A stretch of 64,000 nucleotides of DNA from Puccinellia tenuiflora. Lineage: Eukaryota > Streptophyta > Magnoliopsida > Poales > Poaceae. The stretch is from assembly GCA_012064385.1 (NCBI GenBank), contig QRDG01000398.1:1916603-1980602 (forward strand), given 5' to 3'. The notes beneath the pieces are model-generated. The model searched no databases. It was not told where the DNA came from and saw only the letters and a list, made by a program, of their open reading frames with translations. Within the stretch, counting starts at the first letter, position 1. Each line of letters opens with the position of its first letter. Shown piece by piece: positions 32,360 to 44,167 of this stretch. The position numbers were made by a program, and so were the translations under genes.

Positions 32360-33224
32360 TGATGCAGCCCAACCCACGTCCATCACCATGACAAGCCATC
32401 CGACACATGCCAAGTCACCATGGACGTCAAAGGTGAACTCCTTCCTCTATGAGAGCCTCAATACATTGCCTTTGGATGGTATACTACTTGACCATCGACC
32501 CTCTTGCATTCATAGGTTTGACATGGTTGATACAGAGCCGAGGGGAGATGCCAATGAAGGCCAAGAGCCGAAGCCATCCAAGGCGTATGCATGGAAGAGG
32601 AGGAATACGCGGAGACAAGAGGAAGGCGGAGCCAGTCTGGCCGGCCTCCAGGCCGGCCTCCACCCAGCCTCGACCAGCCAAGGCCGGCCACCCAGCCGAG
32701 GCAGCCGGCCTCAGCCCGGCAAGGCCGGACTCCCGGGGGCTGCCCCTTGTATTCCTTCCCACCTACCCCTTTGCAGTCAAATCTATATATAGCTAGACAC
32801 CTACCCCTCAGATCTAGGGTCATGTAAGAGTAAGAATAGACATTGAGACTTGGGCTTGTGCTCATCCCTCCCTTTGTGGAGAAGATCCCCGTGTGGATTC
32901 AAGGCTCGTCCTTAGATGTATCTATTGGAGTGAATCAAGGCCCCTCTTTGTGCGGAGTCTCTCTCGTGTGTGATTCTACTTCACCGTCTCTCACTCATGG
33001 AATTCTATCTCACGCTCACCGATCTTTCACATAGGGATTCTACCTCGCGATCTCTCCCTTGTGTGATTCTATTGGGCCGGTTGGACCGACCGGTGAGGGG
33101 AACGCGTCAATTGTATTAGGTTTGTATTCTTGTTCTTCGTGTTCTTCGTGTTCTTACGTGCGTTCGTCCATTCGTTCGTCAATCGGTGAAGATCGGGCCA
33201 CCCTAGAGGGCTTAGCCTACATCA
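32360..33224 (+). mobile_element. 3' LTR of the large host retrotransposon, 865 bp
   Basis: The LTR begins TGATGCAGCCC after the polypurine tract and ends GCCTACATCA. AAATG at 33225-33229 repeats the 5-bp sequence before the 5' LTR (1166-1170). Its first 541 bp match 1171-1759. A GC-rich CCGGCCTCC-type minisatellite lies at 32636-32730, and TATATATAGC near 32785 is a possible TATA region. The last 325 bp have no counterpart at the left copy. Confidence 0.85.
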
Positions 33225-33603
33225 AAATGTTGTGGCACTATGTGATTCAGGGTGGTGCTAGCGGACCTTGTGATATGCACAAATAAACATCTTTCTGCTT
33301 CCTCTACTTGGTCCGCTTGCCCTGTCCCTGATCAATGTGTGTCCAATCTAAATATGAGGCACAAACCCGAATCATTTTTTTCGAATGCCGATGATTAAAA
33401 TGTTGTGGCACTATGTGATTCAGGGTGGTGCTAGCGGACCTTGTGATATGCACAAATATACATCTTTTGCATCCTCTACTTGGTCCGCTTGCCCCGTCCC
33501 CGATCAATGTGTGTCCAATCTAAATATGATGCATAAATCCGAATCATTTTTGTTTATTCTCTCTTTTTCCGAATGTCGTTGATTAAAATGATGTGGCACT
33601 ATC
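33225..33603. repeat. Tandem array of ~175-190 bp units (right half)
   Basis: The unit resumes at AAAATGTTGTGGCACTATGTG exactly where the left half was cut at 1170. Two full units and the start of a third are present (starts near 33225, 33390 and 33573). The array ends at about 33603, where unrelated sequence begins. Confidence 0.85.
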
Positions 33604-33688
33604 GGTTATTCGTATGTCATTATTTACGAACAACATGTGAACTCTTGTTTTTCGTTGCCTAACATTTTTATCTGTCTTGTGTATAGAA

Positions 33689-33940
33689 ATGAAGAAGTGG
33701 TATGTGATGTACGAAGGTAGGGTTACAGGAGTCTACGACGAGTAGGAGGACTGTCTGAAGCAAGTGAACAAGATCAAGGGCAACAACTACAAGGGTTACA
33801 AGAGTAAGGAGGAGGCGGAAGCTAGATACTTGAACCACCTTCTAGCAGAAGAGAGGAAAAACCGGATGAAGACCAACTTCATCCTGATCCCCGTCTTGCT
33901 CACCGTGATTGCGGTTCTCCTATATTTCATTGTAGTTTAG
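33689..33940 (+). pseudogene. Small RNase H1 N-terminal-domain protein, one stop
   Basis: An 84-codon frame starting MKKWYVMYEGRVTGVYDE resembles the RNA/DNA-hybrid-binding N-terminal domain of RNase H1 (also in caulimovirus P6), including KQVNKIKGNNYKGYKS and EEAEARYL. Codon 19 is TAG where the family has Trp, so the frame is broken. The C-terminal 20-odd residues are hydrophobic and look like a membrane anchor. A splice-acceptor-like TGTATAG lies just before the ATG. Such small proteins are found in grass CACTA elements, and CACTA-type subterminal repeats follow at 34133. The family function in transposons is unknown. Confidence 0.7.
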
Positions 33941-34132
33941 GAGACTAGCTACTTCCTTTATAATATGATGATAAACTTGTAATGCAATTGATGATGAACT
34001 TGCTATTTCGGATTCTAATTAATATAATGAACTATGACTAACTTGTCTATTACTGCATCTGTGTGTACTATTAGTATATACTATATTGAAAACTATATAA
34101 ACATATAAGTACACCTACAGCGTATTAAAAAG

Positions 34133-34375
34133 TTGATTTTCCGAAAATACCCAACAAACTTACCAGTGGCGCATCACTACAGTACCCGTGGCGCATGTCT
34201 ACCCGCGGCGCACTGCCGGCAGTGCGCCACTGGTAACATTTACCAGTGGCGCAACGAACAGGTGCGCCACAGGTAATATGCCTACCCATGGCGCACCTGG
34301 TAGATGTGCCACTGGTAAATATTACCGGTGACGCGGTACCAGTGGCGCACCATGATGCGTCACGGGTAAGGTTTT
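34133..34375. mobile_element. CACTA subterminal repeat block
   Basis: Variants of ACCAGTGGCGCAC and its reverse complement GTGCGCCACTGGT occur about ten times in 240 bp in both orientations. Such clusters are typical of the ends of grass CACTA elements. No clear terminal CACTA/TAGTG boundary was found, so the element is probably truncated. With the RNase H1-N-like frame upstream, it may be the 3' part of the element that contains the tandem array. Confidence 0.65.
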
Positions 34376-34838
34376 TTCCACTTGACAACCCTCGGTGTGG
34401 CCGATTTTTCTGTCAGGCACCCCAAAGTGGCTTTACGAGCCCTTTTACGACTCCGGTGGAGATGCTCTGACAATGCCTAAACAAAAAAGTATCTATCTAG
34501 TGTGCACACTTGAAAAGTTTGGTGAATTGATTTAAAAAAAATTAGGTACGGAGTACTACATTTCATCCTACTAGTAGTTTTACAATGTTTTCAAATGCGT
34601 TTGTTAAAATTTAGTGGTGCACGAGCTCAACGTGTGGGCGTTTGAACAACATAAAATTTGGACGGTGATGAGAGGACCTTTGTACAGTCGAGCTCTGGGC
34701 GCTTTGTTTCAAATCTTCTGACAAGTGAAGAAGAAACGCCGTTTTCCACGTGAAAACCGATAGTTAGGTCGATGCGTTGGCATTGATCGGTTCCTCCAAC
34801 TCCATGGACTACAAACATGTCGAGGACGCGTACAGTTG

Positions 34839-35939
34839 GGGGTGTTTGGTTACTCGCATTGTTTTTAGGCCTCACGTCTTTGTGGCTCTGGCGAGTTTGG
34901 CCCTAAAAAACGTGGCTTTAGCCATGTTGTGCATGTAGTTTGGTTGCCAACAATGTTCTAGCCAGACCCGTTCGGATAGATGTAAAAAATTTGAGCATGA
35001 CGTTTGGTGTTCATCTCTATTTCGTGTACTCTTACCTCACGTTCATGTGGTAGACTTACCTCACAACATCACAACACTATGAAGGGCGACAAGCAGGATA
35101 ACGACGTGGCGCAGCGACAGTGCCGGACGGCGGTGGTGCACGGTCAGTTCACGCACGTACACCAAGCCCGACCTAATAACCGTTGCCGTGACGACGGAGT
35201 CCATGGCTACGAGCGATGACAACTGAGCGAAGAAGATGTCGAGTAGATGCTGCTATGCCGGCATAGCCTAGTAGATGTTGTTGTACCGGCATAGCCTAGT
35301 AGATGTTGTTGTGCCGGCGACGACCGGCGGTGACACAGGTTGAAAAACACACCGTACACAGCGTGCAGACTATATAGGTCCATAGCGCATCACAAAATCT
35401 GCTCTTATACGAGCGTTGAAACAGAAAACTTACAACACGAAAGTTGTGTGAAACGTTGAGGTGAAGCTACACGTCAAAGGATATCTCAAACGGTCGACTG
35501 TATGCAACGAATTTGAAAAAAATCGTCCAAAAGAATAACAAACTTCGGTCCAGAATTGACACGTTACACTTGACGAAACTCGAAATCGAGCACGGGAATG
35601 AAATCTACTCATCGACGCGCATAACTTTCATGTACACCTTATTTTAAATCGAGCAATATTTATGCAGATTAGATAGGAACTAAGTACAAAAGATTAAAGG
35701 AGGTGAGCATAGCAACACGTACAGGTCACATGCAGCCTCAGCCCAGACTGCAGCAAACAGTGTCTAAATTGCACTACGTGTGGGTGGCTCTGGAGATTCG
35801 ACCTTTACTCTCAGGCCTGGCCCAAAGTGTTTTAAGTTCCGTGCTCATGCAGTCTCGTGGAACGAGGCAGCTAACCAAACGGGCCGAAAATCGTCTCAAA
35901 CAATGCATTCCTATGGCCCGTGGACAACCAAACACGCCC
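34839..35939. mobile_element. Tourist/Harbinger-like element, 1,101 bp
   Basis: The left end is GGGGTGTTTGGTTACTC and the right end reads back as GGGCGTGTTTGGTTGTC. TTG flanks both ends (34836-34838 and 35940-35942), a 3-bp duplication. CGCATTG and CAATGC continue the end similarity. The interior has a roughly 31-bp tandem repeat with GCCGGCATAGCCTAGTAGATG at about 35236-35325. No transposase is seen. Confidence 0.65.
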
Positions 35940-35942
35940 TTG

Positions 35943-37932
35943 AGCTCTGCAGGGTGGAGTAAGGTCACGCAGTCGAAGTTATGTGGAATTTATTTGCACC
36001 AGCATCCGCTCGTGCGACTGAATTCAGGTCTAGGTCAAATACAGTAGTACCTCTTCTGCACGCTGAGCAACTGCACAGACCTTCTGCGACTTTGTAGAAA
36101 GACGTTCATTGTGGGACTAATGCTCTCTTTTTTCCTTGATTTTTTCAGTAGCTACATCCAGCAAAAAGTTGCATCCCTATTAGCAAAGAAAGTTACATCG
36201 AGCAAAAGTTACATTCTCCAAAGTTACATCCTAAAAAAAAAAGTCGAATCGATATGAGATCTAGTTTCGAATATCTTGTCGTGATTAGTCCAACGGTGAA
36301 AACAGAATCTAATTTAGATAAACGATTTGAGTTACAAAACATTTCAAAGTTTTAAAATTCGTAATTAAATGTGTAAGTGGAGACTCTCCATTGACGCGCC
36401 CACGTGACCTCATGTTTGACCAGAACAACGTGACCTCATGTTCCATGCATGGGCCGTTGGATCCTAATCGTACGGACGCACGGAGTGCGCTCGCGATTGT
36501 TGAGAACGTGGTCAGTCAAGAATTAGAATCTGCGACGGAAAATCAATGAGCTGACCAAGGCCCTATGCAATCGGTAGAGGCAGCCGGTAATGTGGTGAGT
36601 CAATATCACAAAATAACGCAGAACCTGCCACGTCCAGCCTGCAGGCCTGTGGCCCCAGCTTTGTTCTCATCTTCTGCCCACACCAAGCAAAGGGATAAGA
36701 ATTCTGCTCCCATGTCCGATTTTCCCCAAATCCACCGAGTACTGGGGGGGAGTAAGGCTGCGCTGGTGGAGCTTACGGCGCCGATGACGCCTACGCATTT
36801 GAAGAGCCGACCAATGAGAGCCTTTCCTGCTCCCGGCCGCGCTCGTCAGCGCCAGCACGCGGACCGCCCCATGTGGGTATAGGAGGGAGTCCTTGACAGG
36901 AATGGCGGCATCCCCTATGCTTCCCTGCTACAGTGGCGAAGGACACGTCGAAGCTCGCCGCTGCTGCCGGCTGGCAAGCTGCAGTACGCTCCGGCGGGGA
37001 TGGAGGCGCAGGAGGCGGCAACCGCGGGGGGCGACGGGCTGTAGGCTCTACGCACAAGCTCGACGTCGGTGGGCCACGGGGAGGCGGAAACCAGGGGGGG
37101 GGGGCGACGGGCTGCAGGCTCTGAGCCGGTCGGAGGCGCCTGGTGCGAGGCGCAGGCGGCGCAAGCACAACGATGAGGGAGGGAGCAGGGCGGGGCGGCT
37201 GGGCGGGAGGGAGACGCGTGTACTCGCCGTCGCTAGCCTAATATAAAAATCCACGAGCGTCGCTTGTGGTACGAACCGTTATTCACTTAAGCAGTGGCGG
37301 GACTGTAATTTCGTTTTTGGTGGAGGGCAAAACTATCTTTTTATAACGGACGAAACGAACCGGCTTAGTATTTTTATTATTAGGTATAGATAAGAGAATT
37401 GGAATGGCATTTTTTCAAAAGTTGAAAATTAGAGGGGTATTTTTTGGATTCGCATGAATCGGAGCCACCTGCTCTGGGCCCTCGTGAGGCGGAGGCAGGG
37501 CACGGCAGCCCAGCACCGGCAGTGGCCGCATGGGCAATGACGGAAGAGCACGACGCTAGCAGAGGGGTGTGTGTGTGGGGTGGGGGGGTGGGGGGGGGGG
37601 GGGTGGGGGGTGCTATTGGGAAAGCTTGCCCCCGACAAGGGTGGCAGGGTGGGGCTGGAGGCGTCACCGCCTGAGAAATGCCTCCATTTCGTCTGAACCA
37701 CCGCCACCGATAGCTATCCTCGCAAACACTCCGAGGCCCAAGGCCCCAAGCTCCCTTATGCAGCCACTGTCGTCGACCAAATCCAGGAACCAAGAAGCCC
37801 CACATTTTTCTGCCAAAATGGATTCCCTACATTCAAAACTGATGGCACTTCTCTCATTGACAGAATCAACCCTGCCGTAGAGCCTCTGTTCTTTGGCCAA
37901 CATGGGAGCATAGCTCCTGCTCTGTTCATTTA
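35943..37932. other. Intergenic stretch, no supported gene
   Basis: The first part is AT-rich with short AAAGTTACATC repeats near 36160-36230. From 36600 to 37250 it becomes GC-rich, and open frames there change direction and have compositional Arg/Gly/Pro-rich products with no domain. TTAGTATTTTTATTATTAGGTATAGAT at about 37360-37390 resembles the end of a Mutator-type MITE, but its partner end was not identified. Confidence 0.5.
37569..37612 (+). repeat. G-rich simple repeat, potential G-quadruplex
   Basis: GTGTGTGTG runs into several uninterrupted G runs of 6-14 bases broken by single T residues. Four or more G tracts within 40 bases could fold as a G-quadruplex. A 20-base C run lies at about 38130-38149, inside the following transposon. 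Confidence 0.7.
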
Positions 37933-38910
37933 GGGTGTGTGGTAGCCTGTGCCAACCCGCGGATTCTCTTCTCAACCTAGCTCAACTGTCTATTTCTTGT
38001 TTGGTAGCTCGGGTCGGATCGTCTCGGCAGTGCTGCCTCATACAGAAAACGGTCCTCAGCCAGGCTGAAGAGAGAAGCTCAGATCGAGCTTCGCACATCA
38101 GCAGGGCTGAGTCCATCCCGAAAATCAACCCCCCCCCCCCCCCCCCCCCGCACGCCACAGACCGCTAGGGGTCGCAGCCTCGCGTGCCTCCTTCTCCCCA
38201 TTTTCCTCCACAGGCCTCTTCTCTGTCAACTTCCCCGAGCTCCTGAGCTCCTCACCGTCCATCCCCCGAGCTCCTCTCCCGACGGCCGGCGACGTGTGGA
38301 GCAGGCGGAAAGCCCGGCGGTGGCTCCAGCGTCCTGGCGATGGCACGGGGAGGAGGAGCTTGACCTCCTGGCGAAACGCGCAGTGGCTCTGGCGTACTGG
38401 CGGCCACGCACGGAGGAGGAGCTCGGTCTCCTGACGGAACGGACGCCAACGGCTCCGGCGTCCTGGCATCAGCGCGCGGAGGAGGAGCTCGGCCTGCTGA
38501 CGAACGGCTACGGAGTCATGGCGGCGTAGGCAGAGCTCACCGCGGCCTACGCGGAGCTTGACTCGGAGCTCGACGCGGCGGCACACGGCTCCTCCTGGCG
38601 GCGCACGCCGGCGCGGCGGCGGTGGGCGCTCGCCAGCGGCCCCTCTCGCCGGCGCCGGTGCCGAAGCTCGAGGTCAACGCGTACGGGGAGTCGATTGCTT
38701 TTTATTTTTTGTAGTTAGGGCCCTGTTTGTATTTTATTTTTGTATGGCATGGTTCAAGTCATACATTTACCAAACAGAATCTCAGCTAAGCTCAGCTCAG
38801 CTCATACAGTCTACCAAACACAACAAATAGAATACACTTGTATGAGGTTAGCATGGCTAGACTCAGCCTTTATGTGCTGAGAGAGGCCACACAGGCTACC
38901 AAACACACCC
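37933..38910. mobile_element. Tourist/Harbinger-like element, 978 bp
   Basis: The left end GGGTGTGTGGTAGCCTGTGC and the reversed right end GGGTGTGTTTGGTAGCCTGTG match. TTA occurs on both sides (37930-37932 and 38911-38913). The interior contains a 20-base C run and a GC-rich segment with repeated CTCCTGGCG / GAGGAGGAGCT words (38250-38690). Frames there are not conserved and are not called. The element ends about 370 bp past the stop codon of the PHD/Myb gene. Confidence 0.85.
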
Positions 38911-39278
38911 TTACTGAAGGACAGAGCCACTCCTTAGATTCGGTGAGGTTAATTCTGAGACTTTAACGAAACTAACAAGAAAAGGCCATGTGATTTGGCA
39001 TAACATGGGCAAACTCAGAGTGATTTCGGCACTTCGGTTTTAACTAGTGGTATTTTGGAACCTTGGGTTTTGACTACTGGTATTGTGCTATTCTCTCCTA
39101 TCACAATGACACACATGTGTCGGAAGAATTGGGTGGAGCCACTGCCTCGCAATTTGCAATCCACAAATCGAGAAAAAACTAATTGTATTTGATAGAATAG
39201 AGGAGACTAAAGGATGAGCTCAAAGAAGTGAAGGACTAACATGAAAATATGGCTACACTAGCCATGAGCTTGCCAGTG

Positions 39279-42200
39279 TCAGGAACCTGCTTTCTTCATC
39301 ATGTTCCTCCACTTGACCCTCAAGTCGCATGGAAGGCGTGTACAGTGAAACACATGCCTACCGTATTCTAGTATCTGAACCCATGGAATAGGCATGTTGC
39401 CCTGTGGCTTAAAAGTCTCCATTGCTTCCTGGATCAGTACAATTAAAAGTTGTAACTATACAGGTTAAGCAGGAGAAAGTTATATGGACGCAACCATCTT
39501 AGGATATCCCTGCTCGGAAGATGGTGCGATATTTCAGCACCTATATGAAAATTACAACCAGAGTACGCTTACCTTCAAAGCTGCTTCTTCTTCATCCGTC
39601 CAAGAGAGCTTTGAGCGCCTTCCAGTTGGTGCGACCGAACCAGAACTGCAAAATAGACACACTCAGTACTCGAATTTTCAAAAGTAGACATCATAAGATG
39701 GTGCATTGTCAAATAAGTTATTCTCAGTGTTCACAATAAGTGGATCATCCAAATAGAAGTTGTGCTAATAAATATTAGTGTTTAAAAAACTGGGTTCATG
39801 ACAATAATGCGAGGATCTCATGCAATTAAGTATTCCCTCCATCTTAATATAATTGGCATTTGGTTCGCATGTATAATTGACGCTTTTTAGTGTGTAAGTT
39901 CACTCATTGTAGTCCGTACATGATCTGCATTCACGTCAAATATTTTGGGACAGAGGGAGTATAATTTAACTCTTCCCTCAAAAAGGTATTCGTATAATTT
40001 AAGTCCAATATCCTGAACATGACCTTTTTCTTTACTGTAGTGAACAAACTTTTATTAGAACCGACGGTGAGTTTGAAAAAACTCCACTTGAATCATGAAT
40101 AATGAAGATGGCTTTCCATCATATCATCATGGCATAGTTTTCTCTCAAGAGACAGTGGGTATTTCCAGTTTAAATCATCTAAACTAACCACGCTATCCAT
40201 GGCATGGAACTACAAATTTGAAATAATGGAAACTATTTGAGGAAGAGCAATGCAAGTTCCGTTGGGTTCTATGAACACTTATAAATACGGACAAAGAACA
40301 AATCTAGGAACGGAAGAAGATCCATTCTAACACTTACAGGCGGTTGATTGGATATGCATTGTTCGTTTTTCTTGATGGTGAAGGCATGTTTTCACACTGA
40401 TGCACAAATGCTTTTCCTGAATTACATGATACCGGTGTCTCCTTTTCTCGAGATCTTGCTTTGTGGTGTCTGATATGCAAAGAGGGTAATGATCGCTGGC
40501 CAGAGTCATTTAAAGATATAGCTTTTGTTTCACCAGAATTTTCAGATCGGTTAGAATTTGTAAGACCATCCTCTTTGTCAGCCTCAACTTCTTGCTTTTT
40601 AGCAGAAGGGCCACACTTTTCACGAGATGTATTTCCCGTTCCGTCACATGAATTCTCATTACGAGCTTCTTCACAAGATTTTGTGGTTTCCACTTGATGC
40701 TCTTTCTCTATATTGTGAACTTTCTTGCTAGTATTCTGGAGTACTGGACGTTTATTCATGGGTTCTACATCAGAATTTCCAGTGACTGCCTCCTCAGGAC
40801 AAGTGTCAACTGGACCATTTATTTTCCGCTTCTTCCTCTGCTGATCATCCTTTTCATCTGAACAAGCAAGCCTATGTGTTTCAGTTTGATGGATATTTTT
40901 CCGTGTCAATGAATTGTACCCATTCAAATTTCTGGGGGAAGCTCTTGGCAGCACTTCAGGCGGTTGCTCGTCATGTTGATTGACCGATCGCTGTGTGCCA
41001 AAGAAAGCAGCGAGCTTCTTCCTAGCTTCACAATATGTTTTCTTTGCTTCTTTATATGCTTCAGTAGCTTTAGTATAGAAGCATACTGGGCAACAAAACT
41101 CACCAGAGTCTTCAAAAGTCACTGATGGACCAAAACAACTCTCATGAGCGACTAACAAGCAGCTGTTACATTTCAGCAACTGATTATCTTTACCACATTT
41201 AATGCACACATCTTTTTCTGAACAGCCCCGGGGGTAACTATTTGTGCCTCGATCTTTGATACAGAACGACATTTTGTCAGCAAAGACACTCAAACTATCA
41301 TCTGAGGAGTGATGTGATATTTCCACCACACTGTTCGCAAGAGTTTCCTTGTTTGATATTTGCTTTGCTCTTCTTCCATCCCAATCCCGAGAAGGGACTG
41401 GAACAGTTATACTGCAACTAAGTTTCTGAACATCAGTTGTTCTCTTCGCATTATTCTGCTTGAATAAATAACTGTCCTCTGGAATTTTATTTTGTAAGTC
41501 TACACTGCAGTTGCGAGGCCCTGAAGAACTCTGCACATTCAGCCCCCCACAGGCCCCAATATTCTTTTCAAGAACGCCGCCATCACTAAATGGAGATTGA
41601 TTAACTTTGTCGGCACAACACACTTCCAGGTGACAGTTACCATCATTCAGCTGCACATCATGTTCCTTACTATTCCCTACCAGATGGTTGGTTTCAGATT
41701 TATCTCCTTGAATAGCGCCATTGCACCTTACAGAAGGTAAAACACTACCAGCTCGCAGAGCTGATTCCACAGGGATTGAATCCTTTTCCACTGGCTGAAT
41801 GCCTGTACCTTCATAGTCAAGATCTTGGTTTGCATTCTCACCACTGTCATGTTGTGGAGAACTCAAACAAGTTTTGTTGCTATCCACTTGTGGAATTGTA
41901 GTGTCTGATACACATCCTTGCTGGAGATAAGAAGTAAGTTCGATTGATTCCTTAAAGATACTTTCTTTGTAAGTCTGGTTGAACTTTGCCAAGTTCTCTA
42001 CCCGAAGTATAGCACTATCTGTAGGGAAACAAGGCTCCTCTACATTTAATCGATCATGTTCGTTGTCACCATTCTGCTCCACTGTGGAAGGTAAGGCCAT
42101 GCAAGCTATCTCTAGGTCCACTTCTCTGAGCTAAACATAAAACAATGCAGCTTAATTTGTCGAAGAAATCTTTTTCTATGTTTGATTTTGAGATAAGCTC

Positions 42201-44167
42201 TTAACATACCAACTCAAAACATGTTGCTGGTAATCCAGGTTTCTTGATGCATATAATGTTCTGAATATCTTGACTAAAAGCTAGAAGCATATCCTTCTTC
42301 AAACTTCCCGAGGTTCCGACCTGAAAAATTATACTGATGTAACAAAAATCTGAAATCATCTGGAAACTGCAAATGTCTGGGTGATAACAAGATTACAGCA
42401 TATCTCAGTTTCGAATATAGACAAACCGAAAACACATGAAGATTGTTTCATTATGACATTATGCGATAAGCCAAGTAATAGTTAACAACAAAGAAACACT
42501 ACGTTCTGCACATAGTTATTAATTCTACAATAGATGTGCATTGAATTGAATGGAGAGTGAGCAGTGCTCGGTTGGCTAGAGCACACGCCTGTGAGCTCGC
42601 CCACCTGCATCCAAGGTGCAGCCTCAGCATGTGCCTGACTTCTACGTAAACAACGTACAGTTAAGGGAGGGAACTCCCCACTTTAACCATTTATAGATGT
42701 GCACGGAAATGTTTATTGTTATGCAATGGATAACAACAAAGATGACATCTCTGGCTTTCTGGATAAATTAAAGCACTGAACCAGTCCATCTGTAAGAAGC
42801 TGCAGCAATCTTTTGATGGTTTATGATCCCATATGCAGCAGAAAATCATAATAAATGACATAATTGTAAAACCCTTACTCGAATAGTTGGTGCTAACCTA
42901 CCGACTGATGGACAAGGGATGAATGAAACATCATGGACAAGGGATGAATGAAACATCATGTGCCACATCCCTAGAATACATCATCAATTAATAACAGGTG
43001 CTAGCCTAACAATATGCAACATATTTCCTCTTGCTATTTGCACAAGGAACTGCCACTACTCACAGAAATATAGTCATTTAGTGGAGTTGAAAAACGTACT
43101 TTACAAGTTCTTTTTTAGGTAACATACTTTACAAGTTCTTAACAAATATAGAAATAAACATCTGAGAATCAGTCAAAGGATGATGGGTATATGGGATCAG
43201 ATATTATAAGTGGAGCCTGTCAGTCATCACCAACTTTTAGATGGAATGTTCGACCTTGGTCATTGGAAGCACTAGAATCCCAGACGGAAATAACAAATGG
43301 CATCATTAAGGAATGTTTAAACATAAATATTTTAGACTGAATTATCTCACCCCAGGGTCATTCTTGAATCAACAGTAGATACTTACTATTAATTTCTATA
43401 TAAAAGGGGATCTTAAACCCTTTTTTCCAAATCCCAGTCTCTATCATGAAATATAAATGCTAAACTTACTCCAATTCATTTAAATTTCCTTCCTTTCAAC
43501 CATCGTGACAGTGGCATACTTGGTTTCTCCCAATGACCAACTCTACACTACAACAATCGTAAGATAAATATGTAACAAAAGGCTTACAGTGGCTATCTCA
43601 TGTGTTCCTTAAAACACTCCCAAGATAATAGAATCAACTTAACCACATGAACCATTGTTACTTGATTAGGTCAATAAAATAGTTTTCCTCGGAGAGCAAA
43701 ATAATACTTAAACGAAAGAGAGATCAGAAGCACGAGCTTGTACACGGTTGCACATCATAGGGCAGTAATTACCTCCCCGATGATCTGAAGCAGCAAGTCC
43801 TCGCAAGAGCGAGTGATGTCAACCCTAAGCATCCCCGCCGGCGCCCGCGACGTCGTGGGCCCATCCCCGGTGGCGGCGGAAGAGAGCTCCTGCAGGCACC
43901 GGAGAGCCACCCGCTCCCGCGTCACGGACTCCCGGTCGCCGGAGAGGGACTCCGGCGAGGCTCCCAACAGCGCTGCGGAGCAGCAGGAAACACGAGGTGA
44001 GATCAACGAGACGGCGAGCGGAAGGGGAGGAGGAGTGAAGGACACAGTTGGGTTTGTTACGTACCCATGACGGAGGAGAAGTCGAGAGAATCGTCGGCGG
44101 CGAGGGCATCGGCGACCCATTGGGCGGCGAAGCGAGAGGCGGTTGCGGAGGCGGAGGGGCGCGGCAT
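39279..44167 (-). CDS. PHD finger and Myb/SANT-domain protein, 809 aa, 6 exons
   Basis: Exons on the minus strand: 44167-44065, 43972-43773, 42320-42210, 42130-40338, 39645-39573, 39428-39279. Every junction has GT..AG and joining restores one frame ending in TGA. The ATG (44165-44167) is followed by MPRPSASATASRF. A C4HC3 PHD finger spans residues about 447-488 (CIKC, CNSC, HESC, CPVC). A lysine/arginine cluster RKKRK lies near 570. The last two exons form a Myb/SANT (telobox-like) domain, residues about 745-805, with Trp at 751, 776 and 800 and VKWRNM near its end. PHD fingers usually read histone H3 tails and this Myb type binds DNA, so a nuclear chromatin role is likely; the exact gene is not recognised. 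The large middle of exon 4 is Ser/Asn-rich and probably disordered. Confidence 0.9.
39833..39959. mobile_element. Stowaway MITE, 127 bp, in an intron
   Basis: The element starts TTCCCTCCATCTTAATATAA and ends GGGACAGAGGGAG, with TA at 39831-39832 and 39960-39961. It sits in intron 4 of the PHD/Myb gene (39646-40337). Confidence 0.8.
42552..42690 (+). mobile_element. Degenerate tRNA-derived SINE-like segment
   Basis: GCTCGGTTGGCTAGAGCACACGCCTGTGAGCTCGC resembles a tRNA head with an A-box-like TTGGCTAGAGC. The B-box position has decayed. A GTAAACAACGTACAG and AAGGGAGGGAACTCCCC tail follows. It lies in intron 3 of the PHD/Myb gene. No target duplication was identified. Confidence 0.45.
42910..42959. 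repeat. Perfect 25-bp tandem duplication
   Basis: The 25-base unit starting GGACAAGGGATGAATGAAAC is present twice without a mismatch, in intron 3 of the PHD/Myb gene. Perfect identity suggests a recent slippage event. Confidence 0.85.

Noticed and set aside
36565..37260. GC-rich frames on both strands
   Set aside because: Arg/Gly/Pro-rich products without domains, in multiple overlapping frames; compositional artefacts.
42552..42620. tRNA gene
   Set aside because: An A-box-like motif is present but there is no B box or cloverleaf; a decayed SINE fits better.
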